In this document: positions 44,885 to 53,901 of the stretch, one piece after another | How the letters are laid out: every line of letters starts with the position of its first letter | Position numbering within the stretch: position 1 is the first letter of the stretch | NCBI RefSeq assembly: GCF_014651835.1 | Contig: NZ_BMXQ01000001.1 | Span: 2,122,801 to 2,186,800 of the forward strand | DNA: 64,000 nt | Reading direction: 5' to 3' | DNA from: Pigmentiphaga litoralis | GTDB lineage: Bacteria > Pseudomonadota > Gammaproteobacteria > Burkholderiales > Burkholderiaceae_B | Translations under genes and position numbers: made by a program | Notes under the pieces: generated by a model | Told to the model about the DNA's origin: nothing | Database searches by the model: none | What the model saw: the letters and a program-made list of their open reading frames with translations, nothing else

Positions 44885-45424
44885 CTACAGGAAGCGATCC
44901 AGCAGCCGCTTGCTGCCGCGATCGAGCCGTGTCAGATCGCGGATCAGGAAGTACAGTCCGTGGCCATCGGCAATCAACAGCGTGTTGCCGGCCACGCGGC
45001 GAATGTCCTGCTCGCTGCGCAGCAGCAGTTCGGTCGGGCCGCGATCGGTCTCGATGACCCACCGGCTGGGCGTGGCCAAGGTCGACACGCTGACGATACG
45101 GGTGATGGCCGGCATGAACTCACGTTGCGACAGTTCGTCGGCAATCAGCACGCGGCTGGCATCGTCCAGCGCATCCAGCCGGGGGATCCAGGCCAGTTCG
45201 TGCCCGTCCCGGCCGACCAGCGCAATGTCCTCCAGACGTCCGTCGATGGGAAAGGCGCGCACGGGCACGACGCCACCGTGCACGACACCATCGGCGCCGG
45301 TATAGACCAGGTGACCGAAGGCATCCCGCTGCAAGGATCCGGGCGCCACCGCCGCCGGGGCCATGGCATCGCGAATGGTGGCCAGGGACCCCGGCACGGT
45401 GTCATTCACAGGCGTCGCGCTCAT
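44885..45424 (-). CDS. DUF1854 family protein associated with the cyanophycin locus
   Basis: 179 residues. It shows the DUF1854 pattern: R-D-A-F-G-H-L-V-Y-T-G-A-D-G-V-V-H, V-P-V-R-A-F-P-I, then G-H-E-L-A-W-I-P-R-L-D, and a C-terminal half with W-x-V-x-T-D-R-G-P-T-E-L-L-L-R-S-E-Q-D-I-R. No signal peptide or transmembrane helix, so cytoplasmic. The start overlaps the stop of the ABC transporter gene (ATGA), so it is translationally coupled to it. The ABC/DUF1854/CphA' /CphA grouping recurs in Burkholderiales as far as I recall. The molecular function is unknown. Confidence 0.85.
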   Translation of the reverse strand: MSATPVNDTVPGSLATIRDAMAPAAVAPGSLQRDAFGHLVYTGADGVVHGGVVPVRAFPIDGRLEDIALVGRDGHELAWIPRLDALDDASRVLIADELSQREFMPAITRIVSVSTLATPSRWVIETDRGPTELLLRSEQDIRRVAGNTLLIADGHGLYFLIRDLTRLDRGSKRLLDRFL

Positions 45425-47670
45425 GTCGTTTCGTCCGCGTTGTTGTTCCAGGCCACGACGTCGCCATCGGCCGGCCGCGACTGCGCCTGGTACAGCCTGA
45501 AATAGGCGCCCTGGCGCGCCATCAGCACGTCGTGCGGGCCTTCTTCCACCACCTGCCCGCGGTCCAGCACCACCAGCCGGTCGGCGCGCCGCAGGGTGCT
45601 GAGCCGGTGCGCCACGGCGATCGTGGTCCGCCCCCGCACCAGGTTGTCCAGCGCCTTCTGAATTTCCTTTTCGGTGGCGGTATCGACGGACGACGTCGCC
45701 TCGTCCAGGATCAGAATGCGCGGGTCGATCAGCAAGGCCCGCGCAATCGATATGCGCTGGCGCTCGCCGCCCGACAGCGACTGGCCACGCTCGCCCACCA
45801 GCGAGTCATAGCCATGCGGCAGCCGCAGGATGAATTCATGCGCATGCGCGGCCCGCGCCGCCGCGATGATCTCGGCACGCGTGGCCTGCGGCTTGCCATA
45901 GGCAATGTTCTCGGCAATGGTGCCAAAGAACAGAAAGGGTTCCTGCAGCACCACGCCGATGTTGTGCCGATAGCCCGAGATCGCCAGTGAACGGATGTCG
46001 ATTCCGTCGACGCGAATCGATCCTTCGCTAACGTCGTAGAAGCGGCAGATCAGGTTGACCAGCGTGCTCTTGCCCGACCCGCTGTGGCCCACGAGGCCGA
46101 TCATCTCGCCCGGCGCAATCGTGAGCGACACGCCGCGCAGCACGCTGCGGCTGCCATAACGAAACGCCGCCTGGCGGATGTCGATGCGTCCTTCCACGCG
46201 GCCCAGCGGCACGGGCTGGGCAGGTTCCGGCACGCTGGACACCCGGTCAAGGATGTCGAAAATGCGCTTGGCGCCAGCCGCCGCCTTTTGCGTGACCGAC
46301 ACGATGCGGCTCATGGAGTCCAGACGCAGATAGAAGCGGCTGATGTACGCCAGGAAAGCCGCGAGCACGCCCACCGAAATCTGTTTGTTGGCGATCAGCC
46401 AGATGCCAAAGCCCCACACGATCAGGAGGCCGACTTCGGTCAGCAGCGTGACGGTGGGCGAGAACAGCGACCAGACGGTGTTGACGCGATCGTTCACGGC
46501 CAGGTTGTGGTCGTTGGCTTCGCGAAAGCGGGCGACCTCGCGCTTTTCCTGCGCAAAGGCCTTGACCACCCGGATGCCCGGAATGGTGTCGGCCAGGACA
46601 TTGGTGATCTCGGACCAGATGCGGTCCACCTTTTCAAAGCCGTGTTTCAGGCGATCGCGCACCGCATGGATCATCCACGCAATGAAAGGCAGGGGCAGCA
46701 AGGTGACCGTGGCCAGCCAGGGGTCGATCGACACCAGGATCAGCGCGGTCATGATGATCATGAGCACGTCGGTGGCGAAATCGAGCAGATGCAGAGACAG
46801 GAACACGCAGATGCGATCGGTCTCGGATCCGATCCGCGCCATCAGGTCGCCGGTGCGCTTGCCGCCGAAGTACTCCAGCGACAACTGCTGCAGGTGTTCG
46901 TAGGTGGTCGTGCGCAGATCGGCGCCGATCCGTTCGCTGACCCACGCCAGCAGATACGTGCGTCCCCATCCCAGCAGCCAGGCCAGCAGCGCCGACACCA
47001 GCAGCCCGCCCAGGTACCAGGTGGCCTTGGTGATGTCGATCGGAGCGCCGTTCTGAAAAGGAATAAGCACCTCATCCATCAGCGGCATGGTCAGATACGG
47101 CGGAACCAGGGTCGCCGCCGTGGACAGCACGGTCAGGATGAATCCGATGATCAGCTGGCTGCGATACGGGCGGGCAAAGCGGCCCAGGCGCATCAGGGCC
47201 CAGCCGGAATCCGCTTCGGCCGGTTCGACGTCGCCGCCAAAATCACGCAAGGAATCTTCCGGCTCGGCGTGCGGGGCACGCGTGCCGCCCACGGCGCGCA
47301 CGGCCTGCTCGCGTGCAAACGCGTCGGACAGCCGGGCGGCATCGGCGTGCTGCGCCAGCGTGTAGCGCCAGGTGGCCAGGCGGGCGTGCGGGGCATCGAG
47401 CGCCAGACAGCCCACGCCCGCATGATCGTGCAGATGCAGGCGCATGCCATCGGCCAGGGGCCAGGACTGCCAGTCGCCGCCGCTCTGGCGCGCGATCAGG
47501 CGGCGCGGGGTCAGGACCAGATGGCCAGCCGTGAAACGCAAGGCGTCGTCCAGGTCGAGCGCCACCTGGGCGAGCACGGGCTCGTCGGCGTCCAGCAAGG
47601 CGGCAAGGTCGGCCGGCACGGATGCCGGCATCTGCGCCATGGCATCGGCGGGTTGGGATTCGGGTGTCAT
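45421..47670 (-). CDS. ABC transporter, fused permease-ATPase, cyanophycin-locus type with extra N-terminal domain
   Basis: 749 residues, longer than the usual ~600 of exporter half-transporters. Residues ~20-140 form an extra soluble domain (D-L-A-A-L-L-D-A-D-E-P-V-L-A-Q-V, then F-T-A-G-H-L-V-L-T-P-R-R-L-I-A-R) that looks PH-like. Six transmembrane helices follow from ~168. The ATPase has Walker A GHSGSGKST from Gly528, signature LSGGERQRISIARALL, Walker B I-L-I-L-D-E-A-T-S-S-V-D and the switch His in VAHRLST. It would work as a homodimeric exporter. It is divergent from cphA' and overlaps DUF1854, which ties it to the cyanophycin locus. Its cargo is unknown. Confidence 0.9.
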   Translation of the reverse strand: MTPESQPADAMAQMPASVPADLAALLDADEPVLAQVALDLDDALRFTAGHLVLTPRRLIARQSGGDWQSWPLADGMRLHLHDHAGVGCLALDAPHARLATWRYTLAQHADAARLSDAFAREQAVRAVGGTRAPHAEPEDSLRDFGGDVEPAEADSGWALMRLGRFARPYRSQLIIGFILTVLSTAATLVPPYLTMPLMDEVLIPFQNGAPIDITKATWYLGGLLVSALLAWLLGWGRTYLLAWVSERIGADLRTTTYEHLQQLSLEYFGGKRTGDLMARIGSETDRICVFLSLHLLDFATDVLMIIMTALILVSIDPWLATVTLLPLPFIAWMIHAVRDRLKHGFEKVDRIWSEITNVLADTIPGIRVVKAFAQEKREVARFREANDHNLAVNDRVNTVWSLFSPTVTLLTEVGLLIVWGFGIWLIANKQISVGVLAAFLAYISRFYLRLDSMSRIVSVTQKAAAGAKRIFDILDRVSSVPEPAQPVPLGRVEGRIDIRQAAFRYGSRSVLRGVSLTIAPGEMIGLVGHSGSGKSTLVNLICRFYDVSEGSIRVDGIDIRSLAISGYRHNIGVVLQEPFLFFGTIAENIAYGKPQATRAEIIAAARAAHAHEFILRLPHGYDSLVGERGQSLSGGERQRISIARALLIDPRILILDEATSSVDTATEKEIQKALDNLVRGRTTIAVAHRLSTLRRADRLVVLDRGQVVEEGPHDVLMARQGAYFRLYQAQSRPADGDVVAWNNNADETT

Positions 47671-48033
47671 CGAAGGTGGGGCCAGGGGTGGGCAGGTCGG
47701 GATCTGGGTCGCGCGCGGCCCGGGCGGCGACTGTTACAGCATGTCCGGAGTATAGAGGGACGGAGGAGAAAGCTTACAGCGATGCACCGGGCGTTGCGCC
47801 GCCACACCTAGGGGAATCCCGTATCGGACGCTTCGCCAATACTTACAGCTTGCTTACGGGAGACTTAACACATACATTTCGCCGTGCTGCACGCAAAAGC
47901 CGATATCGGGGCGCGCACCGCTGGCGTATTCTGCTCATGGCCGTTGCGACTGACGGGCAAACGACAACGATGTGCAACCGACGTCCGCCGTTCATTGACG
48001 GCTCCCTCCGCCCTTCGAGACACCACGACCTCC
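47671..48033. promoter_or_regulatory. Divergent control region of the cyanophycin locus, with three TTACAGC repeats
   Basis: 363 bp between the ABC transporter and cphA' starts. The heptamer TTACAGC occurs at 47734-47740, 47774-47780 and 47843-47849, all in the same orientation, followed by related CTTACGGG and CTTAAC. No other gene is supported here. Three identical heptamers in so short a span suggest binding sites for a shared regulator. Confidence 0.5.
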
Positions 48034-50232
48034 ATGAAAGACAAACACATTGATTTTCTCGATGTGCTCACCCTGCGCGGCCCGAATATCTGGACCTATC
48101 GTCCGGTGCTCGAGGCGTGGGTCGATATCGGCGAGCTGGAGGACTACCCGTCCAACCTCATTCCCGGCTTTTACGAACGGTTGGTGGCGTGGCTGCCCAC
48201 GCTGATCGAACATCGCTGCAGCTATGGCGAACGCGGTGGCTTCCTGCAACGCCTGCGCGAAGGGACATGGCCCGGCCACATCCTGGAACACGTCACGCTG
48301 GAACTGCAGAACCTGGCTGGCATGCCGGGCGGATTCGGCAAGGCCCGCGAAACCTCGACGCGCGGCGTGTACCGCGTGATCGTGCGCGCCTGGCACGAGA
48401 AGGTCACGCATGCAGCGCTGTATGCCGCGCGTGACCTCGTCATGGCCGCGATCCAGGACGAACCCTTCGACGTCGAGGACACCGTGTCGGACCTGCGACG
48501 CCTGATCGGCCGCCACTGCCTGGGACCCAGCACGGCCTGCATCGTGGACGCCGCCGATGACCGCGACATCCCCACCATCCGCCTCAGTGAAGACAACCTG
48601 GTGCAGATCGGCTATGGGGCGCGGCAGCGCCGTATCTGGACGGCGGAAACCGACCGCACCAGCGCCATTGCCGAAGGCATCTCGCGCGACAAGGACCTGA
48701 CCAAGACGCTGCTGGAAGCCTGCGGCGTGCCCGTGCCTCAGGGCCGCGCGGTAGACAGCGCCGACGACGCCTGGACCGCGGCCGAGAGCATCGGCGTGCC
48801 GGTCGTGGTCAAGCCCTGCGACGGCAACCATGGCCGCGGTGTGTTCACCAATCTGCGCACCCGCGAAGAAATCGCCACCGCCTACGGCATTGCGGCCGAC
48901 GAAGGCAGCGGCGTGATCGTGGAACGCTTCATCAGCGGCAACGAACACCGGCTGCTGGTGGTGGGCGGCAAGCTGGTCGCCGCGGCGCGCGGCATGGCGG
49001 CCTCGATCGTTGGCGACGGCACGTCCACCGTCAGAGAATTGATCCAGAGCCAGTTGAACAGCGACCCCCGCCGGGGCCGCACCGAAGACCATCCGCTGAA
49101 CCTGGTGCATCTGGATTCGGCGGCGCGCCTGGAAATCGCACGGCAGGGCTTCGACGCGGACTCCATCCCGCCCGCCGGCACCCATGTGCTGATCCAGCGC
49201 AATGGCAATGTGGCGTTCGATGTGACCGACATCGTGCACCCGAGCGTTGCCGCGCATGTCGAACTGGCCGCGCGCGTGGTGGGCCTGGACATCGCCGGGG
49301 TCGACCTGGTGGCCGATGACATCTCGCGCCCGCTGGCCGAACAGGGCGGCGCCGTCGTGGAAGTCAACGCCGGCCCGGGCCTCCTGATGCATCTGAAACC
49401 GGCCGAGGGCCTGCCCCGCCCGGTGGGACGCGCCATCATCGATCACCTGCTGCCCGATGGCGAGACCGGCCGCATTCCGCTGGTTGGCGTGACCGGCGCC
49501 CGGGGCAAGACCACCGTGGCCCGGATGGTGGCCCGGCTGCTGCATCTGTCGGGCGCGCGCGTGGGACTGGCATGCAGCCAGGGCCTGTTCTTCGACCGGC
49601 GCGAGGTCGAAGCCCACGACGCGGCCAACTGGACCGAGGCCCGGCGCATTCTGGTGAACCGCGCCATCGATGCCGCCGTGATCGAAAACGGCGCCCGTGC
49701 CATCCTGACCGAAGGGCTGGCCTATGACCGTTGCCAGGTCGGCATCGTCACCCATCTTGACCCATCGCTGACCCTGCCCGATCTGTCGATGGACACGCCC
49801 GAGCAACTGGCCTCCGTGTTCCGGACTCAGGTCGACGTTGTGCTGCCTGGCGGCTGCGCCGTGCTCAATGCGGCCGAACCGCTGATCGCCGAAATGGGTC
49901 GGCTGTGCGATGGCGAAGTCATCTACTTTGGCGCGAACGCGGACCTGGATGTCATCACCACCCATCGGGCTGCCGGTCATCGCGCCGTGGTGGTCGAGGG
50001 CGGCCAGGTGGTGCTTGCCACCGGCAGCGAGTCGCTGGCCTTGACGCCGCTGGCCGACGTGCCGGCCATCGTGCAGGAACGGTCCGCCAGCGGCGCGGCG
50101 CAGCAGACGGCCAATGTGCTGGCTGCCGTAGCCGCGGCCTGGGTGCTGGGCGTGTCGATTCCGGCGATCCGTGCCGGCATCGAAAGCTTCACGCTCAGCA
50201 CCACGACCAACGCCCCGCTGCTGGCCGCCTAG
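48034..50232 (+). CDS. cphA': Cyanophycin synthetase-like protein CphA' (short paralogue with degenerate Mur-ligase half)
   Basis: 732 residues from ATG 48034; an upstream in-frame extension to 47884 lies in the promoter region and is ignored. The N-terminal CphA domain (L-T-L-R-G-P-N-I-W-T-Y) and an ATP-grasp domain are intact (SRDKDLTKTLLEACGVPVPQ, V-V-V-K-P-C-D-G-N-H-G-R-G-V, and E-V-N-A-G-P-G-L-L-M-H). The Mur-ligase-like part has a modified P-loop, VTGARGKTTVAR near residue 487. It ends before the GRFN...DYGHNP C-terminal lobe present in the neighbour. CphA normally adds Asp then Arg to the polymer; this paralogue may have one activity or a helper role. 98 bp upstream of cphA, same operon. 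Confidence 0.9.
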   Translation: MKDKHIDFLDVLTLRGPNIWTYRPVLEAWVDIGELEDYPSNLIPGFYERLVAWLPTLIEHRCSYGERGGFLQRLREGTWPGHILEHVTLELQNLAGMPGGFGKARETSTRGVYRVIVRAWHEKVTHAALYAARDLVMAAIQDEPFDVEDTVSDLRRLIGRHCLGPSTACIVDAADDRDIPTIRLSEDNLVQIGYGARQRRIWTAETDRTSAIAEGISRDKDLTKTLLEACGVPVPQGRAVDSADDAWTAAESIGVPVVVKPCDGNHGRGVFTNLRTREEIATAYGIAADEGSGVIVERFISGNEHRLLVVGGKLVAAARGMAASIVGDGTSTVRELIQSQLNSDPRRGRTEDHPLNLVHLDSAARLEIARQGFDADSIPPAGTHVLIQRNGNVAFDVTDIVHPSVAAHVELAARVVGLDIAGVDLVADDISRPLAEQGGAVVEVNAGPGLLMHLKPAEGLPRPVGRAIIDHLLPDGETGRIPLVGVTGARGKTTVARMVARLLHLSGARVGLACSQGLFFDRREVEAHDAANWTEARRILVNRAIDAAVIENGARAILTEGLAYDRCQVGIVTHLDPSLTLPDLSMDTPEQLASVFRTQVDVVLPGGCAVLNAAEPLIAEMGRLCDGEVIYFGANADLDVITTHRAAGHRAVVVEGGQVVLATGSESLALTPLADVPAIVQERSASGAAQQTANVLAAVAAAWVLGVSIPAIRAGIESFTLSTTTNAPLLAA

Positions 50233-50330
50233 CGCCCTGCAGATTCGCCCTTCGTTTTCTGACCCTGCCCCATCAAGTGCCCGCGCCGGACGCAAGGCGT
50301 CCGGCGCCCATGTCCTACAGGAATTCGTTC

Positions 50331-52925
50331 ATGGAAGTTTCACGTATCCGGGCGCTGCGCGGGCCCAATCTCTGGAGCCGTCGCACGGCGATCGAAGCCA
50401 TCGTGTCGTGTACCGACACCGAATGCGCGATCGGCGACATACCGGGCTTCGAATCCCGGCTGCGCGCGCGGTTTCCCGGCATTGGCGCCTTTCAGCCTGC
50501 CGGCCATGAACGCGCCGTGTCCATGGCGCGGGCGGTGGGCCTGGCGGCGCTGGGCCTGCAATCCGAAGCGGGCTGCCCCGTCACCTTTGCGCGCAGCGTC
50601 CCGACCGTGGAACGCGGCGTGTTCCAGGTGGTGGTCGAATACACCGAAGAAGAGGTCGGACGGCTGGCGTTCGACCTGGCGCAGCAGCTCTGTCAGGCGG
50701 CGCTGGACGACACGCCCTTCGATCTGGCGGCAGCGGTGGCGCGCCTGCGTGAACTTGACGAAGACGTGCGCCTTGGCCCCAGCACCGGCGCGATCGCGCA
50801 AGCCGCCGTGGCGCGTGGCATTCCGTATCGGCGACTGACGTCCGGCAGCCTGCTGCAGTTTGGCTGGGGACGGCGCCAGCGCCGGATCCAGGCAGCCGAG
50901 ACCGACATGAGCGGCGCGATTGCCGAGTCGATTGCGCAAGACAAGGAATTGACCAAGAACCTGCTGCAGGCCGCGGGCGTGCCCGTGCCGACCGGGCGAC
51001 CCGTCGAAGACGCCGAGGATGCCTGCCGCGCCGCCGCCGAGATCGCCGCACCCGTGGTGATCAAGCCGCGGGACGGCAACCAGGGCAAGGGCGTCGCGGT
51101 CAACATTACCGGCCGCGACGAAATCCTGGCAGCCTACGAAGTGGCCGCCAGGATCAGTTCGACGGTGCTGGTGGAACGCTACATTCCCGGTCACGATTTC
51201 CGTCTGCTGGTGATCAACGACACGCTGGTCGCGGCCGCCCGGCGCGATCCGCCGCAGGTCATCGGTGATGGCCGCCATACCGTGCGCGAACTGGTTGACC
51301 AGGTCAACCTGGACCCGGCGCGCGGCGAAGGTCATGGGACCAGCCTGACCAAGATCCGCTTTGACGCGGTGGCCCTGGCCACGCTGGCAGGCCAGGGGCT
51401 GGACGCCGAATCCGTGCCGGCCCAGGGCCGGCGCGTCGCGCTGCGCAACAACGCCAACCTGAGCACGGGCGGCACCGCCACCGACGTGACCGACGAGGTG
51501 CACCCTGACCTGGCTGCCCGCGCGATCTCGGCCGCCCAGATGGTGGGTCTGGACATTGCGGGTGTCGACATGGTGTGTGACACCGTGCTGCGGCCCCTGG
51601 AAGCCACCGGCGGCGGCATCGTCGAGGTCAACGCGGCGCCTGGCCTGCGCATGCATATCAGCCCGTCGTATGGCAAGGGCCGGCAGGTCGGCGAAGCCAT
51701 CGTGGCGTCGCTGTTCCCCGCCGGGGACGACGGCCGCATTCCGCTGGTTGCGGTCGCCGGCACCAACGGCAAGACGACCACCGTCCGCCTGATCGCGCAC
51801 CTGATCGGCCAGCGTGGCGATACCGTCGGCATGACCAATTCGGACGGCGTGTACATCGGTGCGCAGCGTATCGACACGGGCGACTGCAGCGGTCCGCGCA
51901 GCGCCCGCAATGTGCTGCTGCACCCCGACGTCGATGCTGCCGTCTTCGAAACGGCGCGGGGCGGCGTGCTGCGCGAAGGCCTGGGCTTCGACCGCTGCGA
52001 CGTCGCGGTCGTGACCAATATCGGCATGGGCGATCACCTGGGCCTGAACTACATCAGCACGGTCGAAGACCTGGCCGTGGTCAAACGCGTGATCGTCGAG
52101 AACGTCAAGCCGCAGGGCATGGCGGTGCTGAATGCCGACGATCCCATCGTCGTGAAGATGGCCGACAGTTGCCCAGGCGGCGTGATCTTTTTTGCACACG
52201 ACCGCCACCAGCCGGTGCTGGCCATGCACCGCGCCAAGCAGCGGCGCACCGTGTATCGCGATGGCGATGCCATCGTCACCGAACAAGTCACCGAGCAGGG
52301 CGACGAGGTGCAGCGTTATGCGCTTGCCGACATCCCGCTGACCTGCGACGGCGCCCTCGACTTCCAGGTCGAAAACGCCATGGCGGCCATCGCCGCGGCG
52401 TGGGCCCTGGGGCTGGACCCCGCCACGGTCCGCGCGGGACTGGCCAGCTTCGTCAATGATGCCGCCACCGCCCCTGGCCGCTTCAACCGCTACGCCTATC
52501 GCGGCGCCACCGTGATTGCCGATTACGGCCACAACCCCGACGCGATCGGCGCATTGGTCAAGGCCATCGACAACCTGCCTGCGGCGCGCCGCTCGGTGGT
52601 GATCAGCGGTGCGGGCGATCGCCGTGATATCGATATCCGCCGCCAGACCGAGATCCTGGGCGACGCCTTCGACGACGTGCTGCTGTACGAAGACCAGTGC
52701 CAGCGCGGACGCGCCGATGGCGAAGTGCTGGGCCTGCTGCGCGACGGGCTGTCGAACGCGACACGTACGCGCAACATCCAGGAGATCCGCGGCGAATTTG
52801 TCGCGATCGACACCGCGCTGGCCGCCTTGCAGCCGGGCGATCTGTGCCTGATCCTGATCGACCAGGTGGACGAGGCGCTGCACCATATCGCGCAGCGTGT
52901 GCAAGAGGCGCAGGCCGCCGCGTAA
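50331..52925 (+). CDS. cphA: Cyanophycin synthetase CphA
   Basis: 864 residues from ATG 50331, with CAGGAA eight bases upstream. The three-domain order is visible: N-domain (IRALRGPNLWSRRTAIEA), ATP-grasp (IAQDKELTKNLLQAAGVPVP, V-V-I-K-P-R-D-G-N-Q-G-K-G-V, E-V-N-A-A-P-G-L-R-M-H) and Mur-ligase domain. The Mur P-loop AVAGTNGKTTTVRLI is near residue 477, E-T-A-R-G-G-V-L-R-E-G-L-G-F follows, and the C-terminal lobe has GRFNRY and DYGHNPDAIGAL. CphA makes multi-L-arginyl-poly-L-aspartate, a nitrogen store, from Asp and Arg with two ATP per dipeptide. No cyanophycinase gene is in the window. Confidence 0.97.
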   Translation: MEVSRIRALRGPNLWSRRTAIEAIVSCTDTECAIGDIPGFESRLRARFPGIGAFQPAGHERAVSMARAVGLAALGLQSEAGCPVTFARSVPTVERGVFQVVVEYTEEEVGRLAFDLAQQLCQAALDDTPFDLAAAVARLRELDEDVRLGPSTGAIAQAAVARGIPYRRLTSGSLLQFGWGRRQRRIQAAETDMSGAIAESIAQDKELTKNLLQAAGVPVPTGRPVEDAEDACRAAAEIAAPVVIKPRDGNQGKGVAVNITGRDEILAAYEVAARISSTVLVERYIPGHDFRLLVINDTLVAAARRDPPQVIGDGRHTVRELVDQVNLDPARGEGHGTSLTKIRFDAVALATLAGQGLDAESVPAQGRRVALRNNANLSTGGTATDVTDEVHPDLAARAISAAQMVGLDIAGVDMVCDTVLRPLEATGGGIVEVNAAPGLRMHISPSYGKGRQVGEAIVASLFPAGDDGRIPLVAVAGTNGKTTTVRLIAHLIGQRGDTVGMTNSDGVYIGAQRIDTGDCSGPRSARNVLLHPDVDAAVFETARGGVLREGLGFDRCDVAVVTNIGMGDHLGLNYISTVEDLAVVKRVIVENVKPQGMAVLNADDPIVVKMADSCPGGVIFFAHDRHQPVLAMHRAKQRRTVYRDGDAIVTEQVTEQGDEVQRYALADIPLTCDGALDFQVENAMAAIAAAWALGLDPATVRAGLASFVNDAATAPGRFNRYAYRGATVIADYGHNPDAIGALVKAIDNLPAARRSVVISGAGDRRDIDIRRQTEILGDAFDDVLLYEDQCQRGRADGEVLGLLRDGLSNATRTRNIQEIRGEFVAIDTALAALQPGDLCLILIDQVDEALHHIAQRVQEAQAAA

Positions 52926-52935
52926 TACGCATCAT

Positions 52936-52964
52936 GCCCCGGGCAACGTGGTGTCGCCCGGGGC
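52936..52964. terminator. Stem-loop after cphA
   Basis: A 9-bp GC stem, GCCCCGGGC with GCCCGGGGC, has an 11-base loop and lies 10 bases after the cphA stop. No T-run follows, so it is a weak or factor-assisted terminator between convergent genes. Confidence 0.5.
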
Positions 52965-53000
52965 CCGATCGCTATCGAACGACAGGTGCCGACAACTTCG

Positions 53001-53861
53001 TCAGTCCGTCAGCACCTTGCCGGTCGCTGCCCAATCCTTGCGTGACGAGAACCGCGCCAGCAAGGCATTCGCATCCACGCCCAGCGGAATCAAGCGCGAT
53101 TCGAGCGACGCCGCGTTGGCGCGCAAGGTATCGACAGGCGGCAAGGGGCTGGGCCCGGCCAGAATGATCCGGTTATTGGCGCGCAGGTTGTAGAACGGGC
53201 CGAACACGTCCGCGTAGGTGGTCGACTCGTCGTCGTACACCCGGCTTGCCGTAAAGGTATTGGCGGCGACCACCCCGCCAGGCGTCAGCACAGCCTTGAC
53301 TTCACGAAGAAATTCCTGCGTCAGCAGATGCGCAGGAATGTAGTCCTCGTCGAAGGCATCGAGCATGACCATGTCATACCGCCGCCCTTCCTTCAGCGCC
53401 TGCTGCACGAAGGCACGGCCGTCGGCCACATGCACACGCAGGGTGTCGTCGGGTTTGAACTGAAAGTATTTCTTGGCCACCGACACCACGGCCGGATCGA
53501 TCTCGACCGTATCGATGACCGTGCGCGGCAGCACCGTGTGCAGCGCGGTCGGCATGCTGCCGCCGCCCAGCCCGATGATCAGGATGCGCGCCGGATCCGG
53601 CTTCAGGTACAGGGCGCCGAACATCATGCGGGTGTAGTCGAAGATCAGCCGCTGCGGCGCGTCGATCGCGTAGCAACTCTGCCGGCCCGGGGCCTGCACG
53701 CTGCCAAACTTCATGCAGCGCTCGCCGGCCTGTTCGTACACCACGATGTTTTCGAAGGCCGACTTTTCGGTATGGATGACCGAGGTATTGGACTCGGCGC
53801 AGGCGGTGACCGCCATGACCGTGCACATCAGCGCCAGGACACGGGAACGCCAGCGGGTCAT
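53001..53861 (-). CDS. Spermidine synthase-like (SpeE-fold) protein with lipoprotein signal
   Basis: 286 residues. A signal ending in the lipobox-like V-T-A-C suggests export and lipid attachment. The SpeE-like core has Y-E-Q-A-G-E-R-C-M-K-F-G, ILIIGLGGGSMPTALH (nucleotide motif), VEIDPAVVSVAKKYF, VHVADGRAFVQQ and L-D-A-F-D-E-D-Y-I-P-A-H-L-L. True aminopropyltransferases are cytoplasmic; exported or membrane-fused relatives are of unknown function. Convergent with cphA, upstream of the cphA stem-loop. Confidence 0.85.
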   Translation of the reverse strand: MTRWRSRVLALMCTVMAVTACAESNTSVIHTEKSAFENIVVYEQAGERCMKFGSVQAPGRQSCYAIDAPQRLIFDYTRMMFGALYLKPDPARILIIGLGGGSMPTALHTVLPRTVIDTVEIDPAVVSVAKKYFQFKPDDTLRVHVADGRAFVQQALKEGRRYDMVMLDAFDEDYIPAHLLTQEFLREVKAVLTPGGVVAANTFTASRVYDDESTTYADVFGPFYNLRANNRIILAGPSPLPPVDTLRANAASLESRLIPLGVDANALLARFSSRKDWAATGKVLTD

Positions 53862-53901
53862 GATGGCGTCCGGCCTGGCGCCGCGCGCAACAACGCGGCG
53901 G

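Noticed and set aside
44790-45062. N-terminal extension of the Bug receptor frame
   Set aside because: It lacks a signal peptide at its start and overlaps the DUF1854 gene; the ATG at 44789 has a ribosome-binding site and a proper signal peptide.
50340-52904. 854-codon minus-strand frame opposite cphA, and a similar one opposite cphA' (47992-50295)
   Set aside because: Both mirror strongly conserved CphA coding sequence, and their products are His/Arg/Gln-rich shadow-type sequence.
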